Made by a program: the position numbers and the translations under genes
Shown: positions 33,707 to 40,405 of the stretch, in pieces
How positions within the stretch are numbered: the stretch's first letter is position 1
Layout of the letters: each line of letters begins with the position of its first letter
DNA from: Verrucomicrobiia bacterium
Lineage (GTDB): Bacteria; Verrucomicrobiota; Verrucomicrobiia; Verrucomicrobiales; DEV007
Direction: 5' to 3'
NCBI GenBank assembly: GCA_020439995.1
Contig: JAGROY010000093.1
Coordinates: forward strand, 1-40,405
DNA: 40,405 nucleotides
The notes under the pieces: model-generated
The model's database searches: none
Seen by the model: only the letters and a program-made list of their open reading frames with translations
Told to the model about the DNA's origin: nothing

Positions 33707-34117
33707 TCATTTGCGAAGGTCGTCCACCACTTTCTGCAGCTTGTCGGCGAGCTGGCGACGGGCGACGTTGCGGTCGTTGCTTTCTTCTTTCTCCTTCTGG
33801 ACGAGTGCCTTCAAATCCGCGACACTGGTGCGCATCTCTGTGGTCAAGCTTTCTTTCAATGCTTCGACCTCGCTGCGCAATGCGGCCTCAAGAGTAGCGA
33901 ACCGGTCATCATAGTTCGCCATCTGTTCCCCGAACAGAATGTCACGGATTTTGCTTACGCTTTCTCCCTCGGTCTGAGTCGGCTTTTTCCCTGAAGTTTG
34001 ATTGTCCATCGACTTGGTTTTCTTTTTCGTTAAAGCTCGTTTTTTAGGAAGCTGTTTCTTGCTGGGAGCCGCCTTCGCGGCTTTTTTGGCAGTGGATTTC
34101 TTCTTGGCTGCTTTCAT
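33707..34117 (-). CDS. Lys/Ala-rich tail plus coiled-coil protein of the GTPase cluster
   Basis: The 136-residue protein has two parts. Residues 1-36 are a histone-H1-like basic tail (AAKKKSTAKKAAKAAPSKK) that could bind DNA or another polyanion. Residues about 54-136 begin with SKIRDILFGEQMANYDDRF and continue as a heptad-rich coiled coil rich in Glu, Lys and Leu. An LFGEQ-containing coiled coil beside small GTPases seems to recur in other phyla (from memory). GGAGAG lies 11 bases before the ATG. An alternative start at 34009 would remove the basic tail. It is the first gene of the cluster, 26 bases before the roadblock/longin-like gene. Confidence 0.75.
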   Translation of the reverse strand: MKAAKKKSTAKKAAKAAPSKKQLPKKRALTKKKTKSMDNQTSGKKPTQTEGESVSKIRDILFGEQMANYDDRFATLEAALRSEVEALKESLTTEMRTSVADLKALVQKEKEESNDRNVARRQLADKLQKVVDDLRK

Positions 34118-34163
34118 CTAAGTTGGCTCTCCAGTGGGATCGCTTGTGGTCTCACGCGCGCCG

Positions 34164-34187
34164 GGTGAATGCTGGAGCGCATTCACC
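34164..34187. terminator. Perfect 9-pair hairpin between the channel gene and GTPase cluster
   Basis: GGTGAATGC and GCATTCACC pair perfectly around a six-base loop (TGGAGC). It lies downstream of the MscS-like gene and upstream of the coiled-coil gene, both on the minus strand. Without a T-run it may be a terminator or attenuator separating the two groups. Confidence 0.4.
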
Positions 34188-34229
34188 AAACGCACTTGAA
34201 TTTAAGTCTAACCCAAGCAATCCGCAAGC

Positions 34230-34253
34230 GTTGATGAATCTCCAGTCATCAAC
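34230..34253. terminator. Perfect 8-pair hairpin after the MscS-like gene
   Basis: GTTGATGA and TCATCAAC pair perfectly around an eight-base loop. It begins 13 bases past the stop codon of the MscS-like gene. No T-run follows on the minus strand; it may act with the hairpin at 34164-34187. Confidence 0.35.
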
Positions 34254-34266
34254 CTCGTGTTCGCAG

Positions 34267-35136
34267 TTACGACCGATTCACTCCAGAAACGGTCTCGGAG
34301 ATGAGGCTACTGTTCGAAATGACGAGAAACCCGTCACCGTCCTCGAGCCGGGTATTCAGCGGGCCAACGGACACCACGGTCATGGAACGATCACCTATGG
34401 TCAGTTCTACACCGGGCTTGAACTGATCCCGCACATACACACCAGAAACGATCGCGTGCGCCAGCGGCCGGAGCCCCAGACCCAAAGCAAGACCAATCGC
34501 CAGCGCAAGCCCGGCCAGGATGATCACAACGGTGTCGTGAATCAATTTCGTGTCCACCCCAAGCTCACCCACCGCGATGATCAACACGAGCACCATGATG
34601 AACGCAAAAAGCAGATGACTTACCGTCGGCCCGTATTCAAGATTGAGCCGCTCACACGACTTTCGAGTCAGGTTGCGGATCAGATCAGCGAAGAGATAGC
34701 CCACGATTGAGATCAACCCGGCCGTGATGAATTTTGGCAGCAGGTTGATGATCCCGTTCGCAGGGTCCCTGAGCATCGGGAGGTTCGTGTAGTCGGCTGC
34801 GGACTTGATGAAGTAGAGCAGCACCCCGAAGAAGATGGCCTTCGACAGGACAACGGTAAAACCGCCGGTCAGACCAGCGGACGTGAGCATCTTCTGGATA
34901 CCATCTTTGCCCACGAGGTCGTCCAGACCGATTTTCTTTCCCACAACCAGCAGGATCTTCTGCAGGATCTTCGAGACGATCCATCCTACAAGAAGGATGA
35001 CAAGCCCGCCTAGTACCTTGGGCAGGAGATTGGCACCACCTGTGACCATTTCCAGAAAGGCGGTGCGTAAGGATTCCAGCACCTCTTGAAAAAAACCAAG
35101 CGGTGCCTGGGCCAGGAAGGGACTCATAAAGTTCAT
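34267..35136 (-). CDS. MscS-like / conserved TM-helix channel protein
   Basis: The 289-residue membrane protein has five hydrophobic segments: LLPKVLGGLVILLVGWIVSKIL, FTVVLSKAIFFGVLLYFI, FITAGLISIVGYLFADLI, SHLLFAFIMVLVLIIAVGEL and TVVIILAGLALAIGLALGLGL. The last is Gly/Ala-rich like the pore helix of MscS. A short beta domain follows (RDQFKPGVELTIGDRSMTVVSVGPLNTRLEDGDGFLVISNSSL), but the large C-terminal cage domain of MscS is missing. The first helices match the conserved TM-helix repeat (PF05552-type) of CmpX-like proteins. It is probably an osmotic or ion channel of the inner membrane, downstream of an ECF sigma gene on the same strand. Confidence 0.8.
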   Translation of the reverse strand: MNFMSPFLAQAPLGFFQEVLESLRTAFLEMVTGGANLLPKVLGGLVILLVGWIVSKILQKILLVVGKKIGLDDLVGKDGIQKMLTSAGLTGGFTVVLSKAIFFGVLLYFIKSAADYTNLPMLRDPANGIINLLPKFITAGLISIVGYLFADLIRNLTRKSCERLNLEYGPTVSHLLFAFIMVLVLIIAVGELGVDTKLIHDTVVIILAGLALAIGLALGLGLRPLAHAIVSGVYVRDQFKPGVELTIGDRSMTVVSVGPLNTRLEDGDGFLVISNSSLISETVSGVNRS

Positions 35137-35169
35137 ATTGATCGATCGGGCATTTCGCGGGATGTGCGG

Positions 35170-35490
35170 CTAACGTCGTTTTTTGGATTGGGTAGTGTTG
35201 GGGGCTTCGCCGGAAATGTCTTCCAGAGTCTGCACACCGGAGTTCTGCTCGGTGAAGGCACGCAGCATCGCAACTAACAATTCCGCCAATGCTGCCGCAA
35301 AACTCCGAAAAAAGAACGTCGCAGTATCCTTGATCACCGCCTCATGCCTCGCTTGCTCCACAATGCGCTCGACCCGTTCCTCATCAGGAACGTTCACGGG
35401 AACACCCCGTTCATTTGCCTCAGCAAAGGCGTCACGGAACAACTGATTGACCTCGGAGTCGAACGAATCGAATTCCCGTTCATCGATCAT
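35170..35490 (-). CDS. Small hypothetical protein coupled to ECF sigma factor
   Basis: The 106-residue protein is of no family I recognise. It has an acidic N-terminal half (DEREFDSFDSEVNQLF), an amphipathic to hydrophobic helix in the middle (FFFRSFAAALAELLVAMLRAF, about 61-81) and a basic C-terminal end (SKKRR). Its ATG overlaps the sigma factor stop codon by four bases (ATGA), the usual position of an anti-sigma factor. It lacks the zinc-site HxxxCxxC motif and a convincing full transmembrane span, so anti-sigma function is only a guess. Confidence 0.65.
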   Translation of the reverse strand: MIDEREFDSFDSEVNQLFRDAFAEANERGVPVNVPDEERVERIVEQARHEAVIKDTATFFFRSFAAALAELLVAMLRAFTEQNSGVQTLEDISGEAPNTTQSKKRR

Positions 35491-36098
35491 AATTCCGGCT
35501 CCTTTCCTTCACGAATCGCGGTGTAGATTCTTTTGAATTCTTCGAGCGCACGATAGAGGCGCATCTTGGTCGCACTCAATCCTAAATCAGAAACGTCAGC
35601 AATCTCCTGAAGACTGAGACCAGTAATGTACTTCAAGACGATCATACGGCGCTGATCTTCATCCAGAAGCGCCATCGCTTTCTCCAGCTCTTCACTCAGC
35701 GACATGCCGTCGACCGGAGACTCACTGGCCACCAACGACTCTGACAAGTCATCAGTATTCACGCCTTCACGGTCTCTCCGTTTTGCCAGCTGCTTCCTGC
35801 GGGTCAGGCAGAAATTGTACACGATTCTAAACAGCCATGTTTTAAATGCAGCCCTCCCCTCGAACTGGTGCAGCTTGTGGAAGACGCGTAGAAACGTGTC
35901 CTGGCAGATCTCCTCAGCATCTTGCACACTTCCGATCATTTTTACGCTGGTGTTGTAGACGATTGATTCATAGCGACGAACGATCTCCCTGTAAGCATCA
36001 AGCTTATAGGGAAGCTCCTTCTGACACCTCGCTACAAGTTGTTCTTCCGGGAGGGAGGACAACATTGGTGCTTCAATCGAATTTACAGTTTCAGGCAA
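35487..36098 (-). CDS. ECF-family RNA polymerase sigma factor (RpoE-like)
   Basis: The 203-residue protein has region 2 (YREIVRRYESIVYNTSVKMIG, DAEEICQDTFLRVFHKLHQF, FKTWLFRIVYNFCLTRRK) and region 4 (LDEDQRRMIVLKYITGLSLQEIADVSDLGLSATKMRLYRALEEF). The assigned start is TTG, with GGAGG 13 bases upstream; an ATG at 36065 gives a 192-residue alternative that still contains both domains. It heads a minus-strand group with the small hypothetical protein and the MscS-like channel. The 139-base gap upstream holds no gene. Confidence 0.93.
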   Translation of the reverse strand: MPETVNSIEAPMLSSLPEEQLVARCQKELPYKLDAYREIVRRYESIVYNTSVKMIGSVQDAEEICQDTFLRVFHKLHQFEGRAAFKTWLFRIVYNFCLTRRKQLAKRRDREGVNTDDLSESLVASESPVDGMSLSEELEKAMALLDEDQRRMIVLKYITGLSLQEIADVSDLGLSATKMRLYRALEEFKRIYTAIREGKEPEL

Positions 36099-36237
36099 TG
36101 GGTTCTGATCGCCTCCAGCTAATTTAAGTCACAGATTCCCTGCATTCTTTTCCGTGAAATTTACGCATGGCATTGATTCAGAGGGATTCAAGCCGTTCCA
36201 TACAGGAAAAGCAACCGCCATCGTAAATAATCGGAAT

Positions 36238-37302
36238 TTAACCTTCTGGCCCTTCGAACCCGGGAAAGGCTGGGAGCTGAGCCACTAGATTCGCCTGTAG
36301 CGGCCGCACCCGCCCAATGATACCCTCAGCCAGCGACTGCCCTGTGCTGTAGGCGTCTTTCACCATTTCCAGCTTGGCATCCAGATTATCGATATAGTGC
36401 AAAGCGTAGGCCTCGGGAGTTTTTGGCAGCACTGGCGAGCCAAATTGCAGCTCCCCGTGGTGGGCGGCGACGAGGTGGAGCAAATGCAGCCGCACCGAGT
36501 CGCTGGCAGGTTCCAGCGATTCCCACTCGCTCCAGACAGGCAGTTTCTTCAAATCCCGCCACAGCTTGTTCACCAGCTCCATCCCGATCGGAATGTGGCC
36601 CAGTAACTCGCCCACGGCGGAATACGGCATCGCAAAAGAGGTTTCCAGGCAGTGATTCTCCCAAAGCTTGCCACAATCGTGAAACAGAACGCCAGCGATC
36701 AACAGATCGCGGTTCAGCCAGGGATAAACCGCCTGCAACGCCACTGCTGCTCGCATCATCTGGGCAACATGCTCGACTAGTCCGCCTCGGCGCGCGTGAT
36801 GGTTCCTTCGGGCTGCCGCCGTCCTGCGAAACCTCTCGCCGAATTGATCAAAAAAAGCGTTACAGAGCCCCAGCAAGCGCGGATCCTGCACGGTCGCCAC
36901 CGTTTCCCTGATGAAGGCAAGGTCCGCCGCCTGCTTTGCCAGCATTTCAGCCGAGCCAGCAAAGAATAGTGCCGCCTCGTCCGCAGCCAGCCCCCGCACC
37001 ATCAGACGCTGAGCATCAACCCCCCACTCATTCTGCGTCCAGTCCCCGTCCAACTCAGCGACCACACCCGCCAGCAAAGCGCCCGCAGCGCCGAAAATCG
37101 GCGAATCACTCCAGGCACGCAATGTGAACCCATCCTCCGCATCCACCACCCGAATCTCCAGGAAGGGCTTGCCATTGCGCGACTCCTTTTCCTGCACCGC
37201 CTCCACCTGCACCCACACCCGGGCGCTGATCGCCGGCTGGCCCGCCTGGCGCTTGAGTTCGCGGATACTGATCGGGCCTGAAGGAGGGGGAGATTCACTC
37301 AT
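36238..37302 (-). CDS. YhaM-like 3'-5' exoribonuclease: OB fold plus HD domain
   Basis: The protein has 354 residues from this start. The N-terminal OB fold (about 10-100, with ISARVWVQVEAVQEKESRNGKPFLEIRVVD) is followed by an HD phosphohydrolase domain. Metal-binding residues are in NHHARRGGLVEHV (168-180), FHDCGK (His208-Asp209), AAHHGELQFGSPVLPKTPEA (279-298) and Asp305, matching YhaM/CBF1-type nucleases. It is likely to trim single-stranded RNA or DNA 3' ends with Mn2+. The frame is open to ATG at 37344, but MSESPPPSG at 37302 is the more natural start. It is divergent from the repeat-protein gene at 37384. Confidence 0.87.
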   Translation of the reverse strand: MSESPPPSGPISIRELKRQAGQPAISARVWVQVEAVQEKESRNGKPFLEIRVVDAEDGFTLRAWSDSPIFGAAGALLAGVVAELDGDWTQNEWGVDAQRLMVRGLAADEAALFFAGSAEMLAKQAADLAFIRETVATVQDPRLLGLCNAFFDQFGERFRRTAAARRNHHARRGGLVEHVAQMMRAAVALQAVYPWLNRDLLIAGVLFHDCGKLWENHCLETSFAMPYSAVGELLGHIPIGMELVNKLWRDLKKLPVWSEWESLEPASDSVRLHLLHLVAAHHGELQFGSPVLPKTPEAYALHYIDNLDAKLEMVKDAYSTGQSLAEGIIGRVRPLQANLVAQLPAFPGFEGPEG

Positions 37303-37383
37303 CAAATGCATTTCGCGCCAGATCGATGCATTTGCAAAGCACACAGTTGGCTTTTTTGGCCGGGAGTCCTATCATCCCTTCCA

Positions 37384-39528
37384 ATGAATAGAATCCGGAT
37401 GGCGTGCTTGGGTGTTTCTGTAGCGGAAGGGCTTGCGACAGGAATCGCAATCGGCAAGGCAATGCGCACAACGCCGGAAACCGCAGGAGAACCGCAGCGA
37501 CAGAGAAAATCACTTTTGCTAGCCTCGGTCGCTGACATGGAAGCCGCCTCCACCGGCAATTTGGCGCAACTCACCGTCTCCGCCGCGAAGCAGGCGCAGT
37601 TCTCCGAATCACTGGCGGATCTGGACAGCGACGGGTGCGCGGAGTTGTTTGAAGAATGGTCACGGCAACTGCTCGTTACCAGCTCTGCTGCGCGACTGGC
37701 GGGTGCTCAGTTGTTCAAGCACTGGACGGAAATCGATCCAGAGCGCGCGATGAAAAACCTGCTCGCGCTCCCATTCTCCGACAGCCGCACTGGTCTCGAA
37801 TGGAGCCGGGTAGCTGCCGAAGGCTGGGCTGCGGCTGCCGCCAACGATCCAGAAGCACTGGTCAAGTCGCTGCCGCAGTTGCAGGCGTTTCCGAATCTCT
37901 CAGCAAAATCGTTGCTGATCAGTTCGCTCTTCCGCGGCATCGAGGCGGCGGACTTTGCCGAAACGGTTCGCAAAGCCAGCGCATTGCGCAGCGCCCTGCC
38001 CGCCGCCCTCACGGAATCGGTGGGCATCGCGGATGACAATGCAGCCATCGCAGCCATTCTCGAGCGATGGTTCCCACCGCATTACTACGACCAGGGCTCG
38101 GCCTTCGATCACCCCCGCGATCCGCTCGACATCTACCGCTACGCGACAACGGAGATCGATGATCCAAAGCTCCGGTGGGAGGCACAGAAACTCGCCTTCG
38201 AGCAACTCGCCCAGCTCGATCCACAAGTCGCAGCAACCACCCTCGATGATGTCGGCGCGCCCGAATCGGCGATGGAAAAAACATCGCTGCTGGCAAAACT
38301 CACCGCCGAATGGGGTAATCGCGACCTGCCCTCCGCAGCCAAGTGGTTGCTCGAGCGCAACCCCGAGGAGCGAAGCGGTGTCCTCACGGCAATGTTCGAT
38401 GATTGGTCGCTCAATCTTGATCCGCGCCAGATAGCGGACTTCGTCCAATGGATCCCGGCATCCGAAACGCCGCCTGGTTTTGCAGCAGGCGCTGCGAGAT
38501 TCTGGGCAGTGGATGATCCCGATGCCGCACTCGACTGGTTCGAATCCCGACCGGAATCCAAAGATCCTGACGTTGCCGAGAGCTTATTGAACAATCTCTG
38601 GTTCGGCGATTGGGACAAAACGTTGCAGGGCATCGGGCGGCTAGGTCAGTTTGATGGCCTGCCGCAGGAAAAGTTCGATGAAGAGCTCAACCATTGGGTG
38701 ATGTTCCTGGATCCCGACGACCGACAACTACACAAACTCACGACGCTCCGGGACACTTCGAACAATCCCGGTCTGGCAGCATCCATCGACAGAGCCCTCA
38801 TCAAGGCACAAGTCTGGAAGGACCCGGAGGCAGCCCGGCAAGCTCTCTCAAACAGCTCCCACCTCAGCGAAGAGCAGCGATCAACCCTGCTGACGGATAT
38901 CGGAAGAATGTCCCGCTTCCGCGAAGCTCCTGACAAGACGCTCGAATGGGCATCGCAACTGCCACCGGACAACAGCGCTTCAGTGATAGGATCTATTCTG
39001 CCCGGGCACCTTCGACAGACACCAGCGGAAGGCATCCCCAAAGCCATGGACTGGCTCGATGGCCTGCCTGCGGAGCAACTCGGCGAAGACTACGCGGCCA
39101 ATGTCGCGAAAAGCACCGCACGGGCAACCATTGAGTCGACCGGCGATCCGCAGGCCGCAGCCAACTGGGCCGCAACCGGCGCACCCGAGCCCCTCCGTGA
39201 AGCAGCAGTCGGAGAGACGATCTCACATTGGGCGCAAATCGATCCGTTCGCCGCTGCGGAGTGGCTCAGCTCACTCGATCCCGGCACTGTTGGCGATGAA
39301 CCGATCGTCCAACTCGTCGACCAGATCGCCTGGGATCCCGAACACGCATTCGCCTGGGGCGCGACCCTATCTTCCCCTGAGACGCGCGGGATAAAACTCG
39401 CTGAAATTGCCGATCGCTGGGCACTGTATGCGCCCGATGCTGCCCGCAGCGCCATCGAGCAAGCCGACCTTCCGGTAGAAACAAAAGCCACCCTGATCCA
39501 TTCAATATTCGAAAACGGCCATGAGTGA
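37384..39528 (+). CDS. Large W-x3-D-P repeat protein
   Basis: The protein has 714 residues from MNRIRMACLG. I chose 37384 because it starts a short hydrophobic anchor (ACLGVSVAEGLATGIAIG); the upstream extension would overlap the divergent gene. The body is entirely helical repeats: WTEIDPERAMKNL (114-126), WAAAAANDPEALVKSL (148-163), WGNRDLPSAAKWL (310-322), WAVDDPDAALDWF (374-386) and, near the C-terminus, WAQIDPFAAAEWL and WALYAPDAARSA. It belongs to the same family as the proteins at 24906 and 39521 and the C-terminal part of the sigma fusion. The function is unknown; an envelope-located alpha-solenoid is inferred. The stop overlaps the next start by eight bases. Confidence 0.8.
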   Translation: MNRIRMACLGVSVAEGLATGIAIGKAMRTTPETAGEPQRQRKSLLLASVADMEAASTGNLAQLTVSAAKQAQFSESLADLDSDGCAELFEEWSRQLLVTSSAARLAGAQLFKHWTEIDPERAMKNLLALPFSDSRTGLEWSRVAAEGWAAAAANDPEALVKSLPQLQAFPNLSAKSLLISSLFRGIEAADFAETVRKASALRSALPAALTESVGIADDNAAIAAILERWFPPHYYDQGSAFDHPRDPLDIYRYATTEIDDPKLRWEAQKLAFEQLAQLDPQVAATTLDDVGAPESAMEKTSLLAKLTAEWGNRDLPSAAKWLLERNPEERSGVLTAMFDDWSLNLDPRQIADFVQWIPASETPPGFAAGAARFWAVDDPDAALDWFESRPESKDPDVAESLLNNLWFGDWDKTLQGIGRLGQFDGLPQEKFDEELNHWVMFLDPDDRQLHKLTTLRDTSNNPGLAASIDRALIKAQVWKDPEAARQALSNSSHLSEEQRSTLLTDIGRMSRFREAPDKTLEWASQLPPDNSASVIGSILPGHLRQTPAEGIPKAMDWLDGLPAEQLGEDYAANVAKSTARATIESTGDPQAAANWAATGAPEPLREAAVGETISHWAQIDPFAAAEWLSSLDPGTVGDEPIVQLVDQIAWDPEHAFAWGATLSSPETRGIKLAEIADRWALYAPDAARSAIEQADLPVETKATLIHSIFENGHE

Positions 39529-40396
39529 GAATCGCAAAACAGCCCTGCTCAGCGTTGTGCTTTTCGCTGTGTGCTTCGCGGCAGGCATCGCGCTTACTGG
39601 CAACCGCGATCGCAGCCCGGCAACGAGTGGCGAGACCAATACGCAGACCATCCAAGCTCAGGCACTCGAACAGGCTCCAGACTTTCTGGCGATGAATCGC
39701 GGCGAATTGATCGCAGTGTTAGGGACTTACGACGATGCAACGCTACGCCGCACCATTCGCTCCATTTCCCGTGGTGGCTCCGCCATTGATCCCCGTCGCC
39801 AGTCGGCGCTGCGCACCGCAATGAACTTGCTCGCCGAACGGGATCCCGCGCACTTTCTCCGCTGGATCGACACTGCTGGATTGCCTCCCGGGCTGGCGGT
39901 TTCTGCGGTTGAAACCGCAGCTACGTTGCTGGCGGCTGGCGATCCCGAAGAAGGATTCGCGGCTCTTAAGGAAATTGGTTCGTTTCAAATGAGACGGACG
40001 GCCATGCTCGCCTACGGTGCTGCCCTCGCTGAACACGAACCTGAAACAGTCTTGCGGCAACTCACCTCCGTAGGATGGGGAACCGACGGTGCCCGCATCG
40101 TGGGCTCAACCATGGCAGCCCGCGATCCTGAGGAAGCGGCCAATTTCTTTGCCGGTCTGCATCAGGCGAGCAACTACTCCGCACAAATCGGTCTGAAATA
40201 CGTCATGCCCCAATGGGCGCGCACCGATCCTGAGGCAGCCTTCAAGTGGGCGAACGCTGGTGGCGAAAACTGGTATTCAAGGCACTTGGGTACCATCAGC
40301 TTGAAGCTCTTCCGGGAATTTAATGGGTCGGGGCTGGAAAGGAGCCAGCCGATGTGTGGCATTGGCCTAACCCGTATAAAGAGATGGGCTTATTGA
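39521..40396 (+). CDS. W-x3-D-P repeat protein, possibly truncated or frameshifted
   Basis: The 291-residue protein starts eight bases before the preceding stop and has a signal/anchor helix (TALLSVVLFAVCFAAGIALTG, about 7-27). Repeats follow: LAERDPAHFLRWI, LAAGDPEEGFAAL, LAEHEPETVLRQL, MAARDPEEAANFF and WARTDPEAAFKWA. After SLKLFREFN (about 40320) the sequence changes character (GLERSQPMCGIGLTRIKRWAY) and stops near the window edge. Another frame from 40336 stays open to the edge (EPADVWHWPNPYKEMG). A frameshift, an insertion boundary or a natural end cannot be told apart here. Confidence 0.72.
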   Translation: MSENRKTALLSVVLFAVCFAAGIALTGNRDRSPATSGETNTQTIQAQALEQAPDFLAMNRGELIAVLGTYDDATLRRTIRSISRGGSAIDPRRQSALRTAMNLLAERDPAHFLRWIDTAGLPPGLAVSAVETAATLLAAGDPEEGFAALKEIGSFQMRRTAMLAYGAALAEHEPETVLRQLTSVGWGTDGARIVGSTMAARDPEEAANFFAGLHQASNYSAQIGLKYVMPQWARTDPEAAFKWANAGGENWYSRHLGTISLKLFREFNGSGLERSQPMCGIGLTRIKRWAY

Positions 40397-40405
40397 TTCA
40401 ACGCA

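Noticed and set aside
1..40405. CRISPR arrays, tRNA or rRNA genes, insertion sequences, integrase or attachment sites
   Set aside because: I looked for repeated spacers, transposase motifs and tRNA-like structures by eye and found none that could be supported.

Overview
The gene content points to Verrucomicrobia or a close relative in the PVC group. The evidence is a DUF1501 protein with a Tat signal beside a Gfo/Idh/MocA oxidoreductase, an ECF sigma factor carrying a long membrane-anchored C-terminal extension, several proteins built of W-x3-D-P repeats, a MoxR-DUF58-Bat operon, and a Lys/Ala-rich tail on a small coiled-coil protein. The window is moderately GC-rich, densely coded on both strands, and mostly chromosomal housekeeping and signalling. 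I see no rRNA, tRNA, CRISPR array or recognisable transposase. No gene-free stretch exceeds 300 bases.

Layout: (1) 79-2836: a family 2 glycosyltransferase and a polytopic GT-C-like membrane protein. (2) 2919-5422, minus: a Gfo/Idh/MocA oxidoreductase followed by DUF1501. (3) 5565-7379: a small GAF protein facing a CorC/HlyC-type CBS membrane protein. (4) 7551-12216: a CusSR-like two-component system, divergent from a group 2 sigma-70 factor and an HtrA/DegP protease. (5) 12374-20825: a MoxR/DUF58/DUF4381/BatA/BatB-C/BatD/BatE operon. (6) 20937-22750: an OLD/AAA_21-type ATPase coupled to a DUF4276 (TOPRIM-like) protein, a plausible defence cassette. (7) 22984-26207: an ECF sigma-transmembrane-repeat fusion overlapping a second repeat protein. 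(8) 26291-29654: RecQ and an unusual HldE-C/PurN fusion. (9) 29686-34117, minus: a compact cluster of a coiled-coil protein, a roadblock/longin-like protein, a Ras-like GTPase, a soluble histidine kinase and an NtrC-type regulator. (10) 34267-36098, minus: an ECF sigma factor, a small hypothetical protein and an MscS-like channel. (11) 36238-37302, minus: a YhaM-like OB-HD exonuclease. (12) 37384-40396: two more overlapping W-x3-D-P repeat proteins.

Regions 4 and 5 read as one envelope-stress module. A dyad, TTAC-N6-GTAA, occurs between the response regulator and sigma genes (9740-9755), upstream of moxR (12277-12292) and upstream of the batB/C gene (16023-16036). It is a candidate operator linking the two-component system to the sigma factor, protease and Bat complex. 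The other main points for follow-up are the ATPase-DUF4276 pair, the GTPase/two-component cluster, the W-x3-D-P repeat family with its single-chain sigma-receptor member, the HldE-PurN fusion, and an apparent internal signal peptide in the BatB/C fusion. All family assignments come from reading motifs by eye; no database search was run.
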